DNA from: Paenibacillus lupini
Lineage (GTDB): Bacteria > Bacillota > Bacilli > Paenibacillales > Paenibacillaceae
Length of the DNA stretch: 56,944 nucleotides
Assembly (NCBI RefSeq): GCF_011761355.1
Contig: NZ_JAASRW010000016.1
Span: forward strand, 1 to 56,944
Direction of reading: 5' to 3'
In this document: in pieces, positions 51,381-56,944 of the stretch
Layout of the letters: every line of letters begins with the position of its first letter
Numbering within the stretch: position 1 is the first letter of the stretch
The notes under the pieces: model-generated
Database searches by the model: none
What the model was told of the DNA's origin: nothing
Seen by the model: only the letters and a program-made list of their open reading frames with translations
Made by a program: the position numbers and the translations under genes

Positions 51381-52915
51381 AGCAGCTCCTTAAAATCGCC
51401 CGGCACCATCCCGACATGCTTCTTGAACTGCTTGTAGAAGTAGCCTGTCTCCCAGTACCCGACCTGTCTTGCGATTTCATTCACCTTAAGCCGGCTGTCC
51501 GCCAGCAGTTCCTTAGCTTTGTCGATACGAAATTTATTCAGGTAATCCGTGAACGTATCCCCCGTCTGCTTGTGAAAGAGCTGCCCAAGGTAATTGGGGT
51601 GAATGTGGAACTGCAACCCAAGCGACTTGAGCGTCAGCGCCTCCGTGTAGTGCTCGTGGATGTATCGCAACGCCTGCTTGATGACGGGACTCATGTCTTC
51701 CCCGGAGAACGAATCGGCAGTGAAGAATGCCGCCGTCCGCACGGCTTTCTCCACGCCTTCGAGCGTTGCCGCGGTCACCGCTTGGTCGAGTGCGCTTTGG
51801 AACACCTCCGCGGCATCCGTGCGTCCGAGCTTGTCAACTTCGATCTTCATCAGGATCATCAGCTCGATGGCGGCGCCTCTCGCCCGGATGGGATGCAAGC
51901 TCTCCGCCATCCGTATAGCCGCGAAATCGCGGTCGATAACCTCCGCCAGCTCATCCTTGTCCTTGGCGAGGATGGACTTTGCATATGCCTCCCATTCGAA
52001 TAATCCCGAAGGAAGAGCTGCCGTTTCTGCGGAAATATCCGTATAGTCGAGTAAATGCCGGTCTTGCCGCACCAGGAAAAACTGCTGCGCTTTACGAGCC
52101 TGGATGTAGCTAGCAGGGGCGTCGGCTGTCGACATGATCCCACCGAGCGCGATCTGCGGGCCGAGTTGCCTGGTTTCCCATTTGTCCGCTACTCTTTCCA
52201 AGGCTTCCGTTACCTTAGCTTGATTCTGCTCGTCTCCGTTTATGCAGCAGACGGCGACCAGCTCGTCCTCGTCGTTGCGAAAGGGAACAAAAGTCAGGCG
52301 GTCAGTCTCCTCGGTCAGAAGATCCGCGACGCAGTCGTCCGGGCCGTAACCTGTGGCACTCTGTTCCGGGCGAAAACGGATGATCGCCAGCGCCACATAT
52401 GGCTTCGAAAGATCGATGTCGAGGAGTGTTGTCCGTTCAGTCAGCTCGGGTAACGCGATCCGCCCGTTTACCCATCGGGTCATGACATTGTCCCGCAGGA
52501 TGCCAATCTCATCTTCCCCCAACGGCTTTTCTGGCTTGTCCGCCTCCAGCTTCCGTACCGTATCCGTCAGCGTCGCCTCAAGCTCCCCGAAGTTAATCGG
52601 CTTGAGCAGGTAGTTCTCGATGCCAAGGCGCATACCTTCCTTGAGATAATTGAATTCGTTGAACCCACTCAGGATGATCACCTTCAATTGCGGCTGCAGC
52701 TCCCGCGCTTTGCGGATCAGCTCCAGTCCGGTCATGATCGGCATGGAGATGTCAGTGATGAGCAGGTCGACTGGCAACTCGCGCAGTCGCTCCAACGCTT
52801 CCTCACCGTCTTCGGCGCTGCCGACGACCTCCAGACCGAAAGCGGACCAATCGATCGCGTCGCTCAACCCTTCCGTGATAAACGGCTCGTCGTCCACGAG
52901 TAATACTTTATACAT
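51377..52915 (-). CDS. AraC-type response regulator (YesN family)
   Basis: The 512-aa regulator has an N-terminal receiver (Asp55 in DLLITDISMP as phosphate acceptor, acidic pocket DDE at 8-10), a middle region of about 270 residues, and two AraC helix-turn-helix motifs at the end (YTEALTLKSLGLQFHIHPNY then LGQLFHK… RLKVNEIARQVGYWETGYFY). It overlaps the kinase gene by eight bases. It likely activates the importer and mannosidase genes just downstream. Confidence 0.92.
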   Translation of the reverse strand: MYKVLLVDDEPFITEGLSDAIDWSAFGLEVVGSAEDGEEALERLRELPVDLLITDISMPIMTGLELIRKARELQPQLKVIILSGFNEFNYLKEGMRLGIENYLLKPINFGELEATLTDTVRKLEADKPEKPLGEDEIGILRDNVMTRWVNGRIALPELTERTTLLDIDLSKPYVALAIIRFRPEQSATGYGPDDCVADLLTEETDRLTFVPFRNDEDELVAVCCINGDEQNQAKVTEALERVADKWETRQLGPQIALGGIMSTADAPASYIQARKAQQFFLVRQDRHLLDYTDISAETAALPSGLFEWEAYAKSILAKDKDELAEVIDRDFAAIRMAESLHPIRARGAAIELMILMKIEVDKLGRTDAAEVFQSALDQAVTAATLEGVEKAVRTAAFFTADSFSGEDMSPVIKQALRYIHEHYTEALTLKSLGLQFHIHPNYLGQLFHKQTGDTFTDYLNKFRIDKAKELLADSRLKVNEIARQVGYWETGYFYKQFKKHVGMVPGDFKELL

Positions 52916-54737
52916 CGCCAGCTTCCTCCCCTTGTGTGGCCTCGGGCCAGGTCACCGTCACCGATGTCCCCTTCCCGGGCATGCTCTCTATGCTAATCCC
53001 GTAGCCGGGTCCATACACGAGTTCGATCCGCTCGTGCACGCTGCGCAGCCCGAAGGACTGCTGTTCCTCGGTTTCTGGCATCCTCAGCCGGTGCATGATG
53101 CGCGCGAGCCTCTCCGGCTCGATGCCTTTGCCGTTGTCGCGTATCTGAACCCGGATCAGGCCATGCTCTTGCACGGCTTCGATAGTCAGGCTGTTGTTCT
53201 TACGACGGGAATCCATCCCGTGCACGATATAGTTCTCTACGATTGGCTGCAGCAGGAGCTTTGCAACTGGAACCCGCAGCAGCTCCTGGTCGCATTCGAC
53301 CTCATAGGTGAATTTGTCTTTGTAACGGATTCGGAACAGCTCGAGGTACAGCCTGCACATCTCGAGCTCCTCGCCCAGGGTGTTCTCCGCTTTCGCACTG
53401 ACCGAGTTGCGGAACAGCGCCGCGAGGCTGTAGATCATCTCGCCTACGTCGACCGCTCCTTGCGACATCGCCCGCATTCGGATGACCTCAAGCGTGTTGT
53501 AAAGAAAATGTGGGTTTACCCTGGCCTGCAGAGCGGCAAGTTCCGTCTGCTTATGCCGTATCTCCGCCTTGTATTCCCGGTCGATATGCCGGCCCAGCTC
53601 GTCGAGCATCTCGTTGAAGCTCTGGGAGATCTGCCCAAGCTCGTCCTCGCGGGCGTCCTGCAGGCGGGCGGTGAAGTTGCCCCCCTCCACCTTCCGCATG
53701 AAATGTACGATCCGGTTCGTCCGCCGTGAGATACTGACAATCAGGATGGATGGAATGATCACCGCGACGACGATGCAAATCGAACTGATCAGAATGATCG
53801 TCCGCTTGAGGCCTGCGTAAGCCTCGGCCATCACGCTTTTAGGCATAATGCCGACCACGAAGTACCCGGCTTTGTTCTGCGTCAGCGTGGAGATGTACGA
53901 CGGCTCGTCGAGCAGTTCGGTTTCCTTCAGGGATCCGATTTGCTTCATGTACGGGAAGAGCTGTCCATAGTATTGGTTCGCCGAATCGGACAGCACCTGC
54001 CCGTCCTGAGACAGTACCAGAATCTCGCCCTTAAGCGGCGTCCGCTGCTGGTCAAGTGATCGGCTCACCATGCCGGAATCGAAGTATATGAGCAGCTGTC
54101 CGATGTTCTTGAGCGTATTCTTATCGTTCACCTGGACGCGCATGGAATACAGCTGCGAGTTCCATTGGCCGATCAGCCCGCGGATCCAGATGTTCGGCGT
54201 CGCCGCAACTGGCCCGTCCGCTGCCATGATCTCGGGAATGTAGGAGCGGGTCGGATTGGTCTTGTACAGCCGTCGCGGGCCGTTCCGATTGAAAGCATAC
54301 AACTGCTGCATGTCCGTGCTGTACAGCAGGATGTTCTGGATGTCGGGATCGGCATCCATTCGGTCCGCGAGATAGCTCAGGATATCGACCGCGCTCTCGT
54401 TGCCGCCCGCGTAGTTCTGGTCGAGCATGTACTGCGCGTATTCGCTGTAGGAATGACGGAGAAAGTAGGACGCGTTGCTCGCGAGCAGGCTGTTGCGGTA
54501 GATGTCCTGCACCGTGTTCTGCACCCAGTCGTACTTCTGCTCCATATAGCGGTTCACCCGTTCCATTGCCTGCTTCTGGTTATTCAGCTCGCTGTTCACG
54601 ATAGAATCGGAAATGAGACCAAAGAGCAGGTATGAGAGCGTGATGATCGTCAAATGCACGATGACCGCGAAGACGAGAATGACTTTGACGAACAGGTTGT
54701 TCTGTATATAGCTGCGGTAGATTTTCCGGAATCTCAA
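52908..54737 (-). CDS. Membrane sensor histidine kinase (YesM/LytS family)
   Basis: The 609-aa kinase has one helix at about 17-40, an extracytoplasmic sensor of about 260 residues, a second helix at about 305-330, HAMP, the His_kinase domain with phosphorylated His in ARVNPHFLYNTLE, and an ATPase domain with DNGKGIEPERL and GLRSVHERIELVYG. It starts with TTG at 54737 behind AGAGGG. The large outside domain fits sensing of a sugar or a loaded binding protein. Confidence 0.92.
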   Translation of the reverse strand: MRFRKIYRSYIQNNLFVKVILVFAVIVHLTIITLSYLLFGLISDSIVNSELNNQKQAMERVNRYMEQKYDWVQNTVQDIYRNSLLASNASYFLRHSYSEYAQYMLDQNYAGGNESAVDILSYLADRMDADPDIQNILLYSTDMQQLYAFNRNGPRRLYKTNPTRSYIPEIMAADGPVAATPNIWIRGLIGQWNSQLYSMRVQVNDKNTLKNIGQLLIYFDSGMVSRSLDQQRTPLKGEILVLSQDGQVLSDSANQYYGQLFPYMKQIGSLKETELLDEPSYISTLTQNKAGYFVVGIMPKSVMAEAYAGLKRTIILISSICIVVAVIIPSILIVSISRRTNRIVHFMRKVEGGNFTARLQDAREDELGQISQSFNEMLDELGRHIDREYKAEIRHKQTELAALQARVNPHFLYNTLEVIRMRAMSQGAVDVGEMIYSLAALFRNSVSAKAENTLGEELEMCRLYLELFRIRYKDKFTYEVECDQELLRVPVAKLLLQPIVENYIVHGMDSRRKNNSLTIEAVQEHGLIRVQIRDNGKGIEPERLARIMHRLRMPETEEQQSFGLRSVHERIELVYGPGYGISIESMPGKGTSVTVTWPEATQGEEAGDV

Positions 54738-54874
54738 GCGCCCGTGCCCTCTCTCGTTGATAGTTAGGATTTGCCGCCATTATAACATTAAGGATGGAGC
54801 CGCGCCTATTCGGACGCCTGTAAGACCGATGGTGAGATAACTCCATACAATATCCCATATAATGGGTTGTATCG

Positions 54875-54909
54875 AAAAGAGCCCCATCCCTAGAGGGACG
54901 GAGCTCTTT
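54875..54909 (-). terminator. Terminator of the collagen-like gene
   Basis: 15-bp stem AAAGAGCTCCGTCCC with a near-complementary arm and T tail on the minus strand. Confidence 0.85.
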
Positions 54910-54921
54910 CTCGTGGTTTGG

Positions 54922-55272
54922 TTAGACGCACGTGAATGATTGAATGGACTGCAAGCTCAGCCCAGTGTACATCCAAAACCGTCCGTTCCACTGAAAACCC
55001 GCAACTGATGTGCGCCCTAAGAATACTGGGAAAAACCAGAATTGGTTTCCATTTCTGAGCCAAATGTACGTATTCCTAAACATACAACGAGAAATTGCGC
55101 CAGGGTCAACAGCAAACTGTGAGAACTGAGGTTGTTGAGGGATGAATCCCGGCGGAGGTGAGCTGGGTGCCATTGGCTGCCCTGACGGTCCCGAAGGTCC
55201 TCCTGGTGGTCCTCCTGGAGGTCCCGGCTGTCCAGGGAATCCTGGGGGGCCGGGAGGTGGGAAAAATGACAT
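54922..55272 (-). CDS. Small collagen-like protein with conserved aromatic tail domain
   Basis: The 116-aa protein begins with a Pro/Gly-rich stretch (about residues 4-45, with GPP, GQP and GGP triplets) and continues into a compact domain rich in aromatic residues (CMFRNTYIWLRNGNQFWFFP… VAGFQWNGRFWMYTGLSL), ending SFTCV with a second Cys. I have seen this end domain in Bacillales proteins of unknown role; a surface or spore-coat location is a guess. There is no signal peptide or sortase motif. A ribosome site AAGGAG lies just upstream, and a strong terminator follows. Confidence 0.75.
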   Translation of the reverse strand: MSFFPPPGPPGFPGQPGPPGGPPGGPSGPSGQPMAPSSPPPGFIPQQPQFSQFAVDPGAISRCMFRNTYIWLRNGNQFWFFPVFLGRTSVAGFQWNGRFWMYTGLSLQSIQSFTCV

Positions 55273-55414
55273 GATCTTGTCACTCCTTATTTGATGGGCT
55301 AAAACATTGTATGTAAGAGCGGAGGGAAGAGGATGGGCGTATTCGATATTCTTTTTAGCCTCATTAGATAGTGGATTTTCGCAAATTCCTAGTTACATAT
55401 TAATTTCTAGTAAA

Positions 55415-55465
55415 TGGATTGTTAGTATATAAATCTGGATATTTTTGTTATTATAAATTTGGTAG
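55415..55465 (+). other. AT-rich leader before the Ig-like pseudogene
   Basis: Begins TGGATTGTTAGTATATAAAT, similar to 39680 onward. It may be the old promoter or leader of the decayed gene that follows. Confidence 0.4.
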
Positions 55466-56364
55466 ATTATAAGCTACGAAAACGTAATTAGAGAGTTTTA
55501 TTCAGGTGCTGGCGGAACAACATTTGTACACAAATTGGCTTTGGAATCCGAAACCCAATATCAATTAACAGCCAAGGTAGCAGGGAAGAAAGCCAGCCAG
55601 CCGTTCTTGTTTACCACCATCGTTCCGATGGAAGAGACACCTTTTCCTTCTGTTACAGCTCCAGCCTACACGGATACAAATTATATTTTAAAAGGTGTTA
55701 TTGAGCCACATGCTACTTTCTTCTTCTATATATAAAGACGGAACGTTTAGCTTTATGATGCCGTCATATCCTCCGTTGCAGGCTGGAGAAACATTGCAGC
55801 TCAAAGCTGATGCGCCTGGTAAAGTAATGAGCAATGCGCTGGTGCTCACGACTGTTATGTCAGTAGAGAAGTCCAGTACACCTACTATTACGGGACAGGT
55901 TTAATAAGCGCCTATCTTGAAGATGGCACGCAGATTATACGGGTACCTTTTCCGAAATGAATTCAGGTAACTGGTCGATCGGTTTAGCGTTTACTGTTCT
56001 GCGAGGCAGAGATCGAAAATATGTTATCACCGACGAGGCAGGAATGCTGCCAAGCGATCCGGTATACATTACAATTCAACGAGTGCCTAAAAGCACAGTG
56101 CCCGTTGTTTCAAGTAATGTTAGCGGCGAAACGGTAAATATACAAGGAACTAACGATGGTCCAAGTGTCGATGAACGGATACCGACAATAATTTATGATA
56201 GTCAATGATAAAGGCAATGCAATTGCAACTAGCTATGTTGGACTGACGGTTTATTCTCGATCAATGTTTCTTTGATTCAGTTGGTCACTGGCAAGACGAT
56301 AAAAGTGGTAGCGAAAGAAGCTCAAAAGGTAGTTAGTGATCCATTGGTCATTACGGTGAATTAG
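55466..56364 (+). pseudogene. Decayed gene for tandem Ig-like domains
   Basis: Pieces of a surface-type protein made of bacterial Ig-like repeats are read in turn from different frames: …PSVTAPAYTDTNYILKGVIE, KDGTFSFMMPSYPPLQAGET, YLEDGTQI then TFSEMNSGNWSIG, SGETVNIQGTNDGPSVD, IVNDKGNAIATSYV, and DGLFSINVSLIQLVTGKTIK ending ITVN-stop. At least four or five frameshifts or stops interrupt it; the first looks like one extra T in an ATATATA run near 55730. No signal peptide remains at the 5' end, so the front is lost too. Probably a former cell-surface adhesin or wall protein. Confidence 0.75.
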
Positions 56365-56402
56365 CAAGTGAGCAAGTGGAAGCCCCGTCCTCACGCGGAT
56401 GC

Positions 56403-56443
56403 AAAAGAGCCTGGTCACTGTACTTCAGTGACCAGGCTCTTTT
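56403..56443 (+). terminator. Terminator after the pseudogene
   Basis: Perfect 18-bp stem AAAAGAGCCTGGTCACTG with its complement around TACTT, ending TTTT. Confidence 0.92.
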
Positions 56444-56613
56444 AATTATGGATTCACACAGCCACAATTCGCCGCCACCATATACGCTCTGAAATGATTG
56501 CTTATAATGAAGTAATTATTTTGAGTTACAGTTTACGTGATTGCAGGGGTAGTTTTTTGGCTTGTGTTTAGAACAAAACAATATGTTTTCGGAAAAGTTT
56601 TTCAAGAAAAGTC

Positions 56614-56643
56614 TTGCAATGAGATAGATGCATATGGTATATT
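56614..56643 (+). promoter_or_regulatory. rRNA promoter P1
   Basis: TTGCAA and TATATT separated by 18 bases. Confidence 0.65.
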
Positions 56644-56730
56644 CTATTTCTGGCCGAGAGAAACAAGCGGTTGGGACGGAAAGCTGAATATCATTGATAG
56701 ATAGAAATTGAAATCAATGAAAAATAAGGA

Positions 56731-56760
56731 TTGACACTGAATTCGATAACGTGATAAGAT
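56731..56760 (+). promoter_or_regulatory. rRNA promoter P2
   Basis: Consensus TTGACA and TAAGAT separated by 18 bases, about 110 bases before 16S. Confidence 0.75.
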
Positions 56761-56782
56761 ACACAGCGTTGTTGAAAAAAAT

Positions 56783-56798
56783 TGTTCTTTGAAAACTG
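56783..56798 (+). promoter_or_regulatory. rRNA leader boxA-like antitermination site
   Basis: TGTTCTTTGAAAACTG, the form common in Bacillales rRNA leaders, bound by Nus factors during rRNA transcription. Confidence 0.7.
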
Positions 56799-56872
56799 AA
56801 CAACGAGCAAAACTGCCCCGTTAGAAATAACGGAAAAAGCGATAAAACAAAGTTTGAGCAAGTCAAACACCA

Positions 56873-56944
56873 TTTCATGGAGAGTTTGATCCTGGCTCAG
56901 GACGAACGCTGGCGGCGTGCCTAATACATGCAAGTCGAGCGGAT
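56873..56944 (+). rRNA. rrs: 16S rRNA, 5' end (partial)
   Basis: Starts TTTCATGGAGAGTTTGATCC and continues through the conserved GGCTCAGGACGAACGCTGGC; the window ends in the first variable region. Confidence 0.95.

Overview
The window looks like chromosome of a Paenibacillus-type member of the Bacillales. Evidence: a Firmicute-style tRNA array behind a 23S gene, the B. subtilis-like gene orders hprK-lgt-ppaX-yvoF-his, trxB-…-rapZ-yvcK-whiA-HPr and cggR-gap-pgk-tpiA-gpmI-eno-secG-rnr-smpB-ssrA, a DUF4179 anti-sigma factor, and a YesM/YesN two-component system beside an LplA/YtcQ-type sugar importer. Both ends are rRNA: the last bases of a 23S gene at the left and the first bases of a 16S gene at the right, both on +. 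The window may therefore be one assembly contig bounded by rRNA repeats.

Layout. 1-872: 23S end and seven tRNAs, with no 5S visible. 932-7125: SsuE-like flavin reductase (-), TagO, a PucR-like regulator, the shared sugar-ABC ATPase MsmX, and an ECF sigma/anti-sigma pair. 7204-18460: hprK-lgt-ppaX-yvoF, a histidine operon (hisZGDBHF-IE plus hisJ) that lacks hisA, then prs. 18596-26106: TPR protein, a palindromic repeat element, trxB, ROK glucokinase, rapZ, yvcK, whiA, and an HPr-family protein that keeps His15. 26171-27018 (-): clpP with a CtsR operator, and tRNA-Arg. 27265-34465: the CggR glycolytic operon. 34631-39613: secG, rnr with a very long Gly/Arg-rich tail, a cold-shock gene, smpB and tmRNA.

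40163-54737 is one minus-strand accessory block, visibly more GC-rich than its surroundings. It runs histidine kinase, AraC-type response regulator, sugar-binding lipoprotein, two permeases, GH125 alpha-mannosidase, a 1050-aa clan GH-A-like hydrolase, and GH38 alpha-mannosidase. I read it as a mannose-containing glycan uptake and degradation locus. It has no ATPase of its own; MsmX at 3.9 kb could serve. A cre-like site sits at the lipoprotein promoter, so HprK and the HPr protein, both encoded here, could restrain it through CcpA. Right of it are a small collagen-like protein gene, a decayed Ig-like-domain gene with several frameshifts, and tandem rRNA promoters.

The best candidates for something new are the unclassified GH-A protein inside the mannosidase locus, the RNase R tail, the intergenic palindromic element at 20.5 kb, the missing hisA, and a related AT-rich leader on both sides of the mannosidase block.
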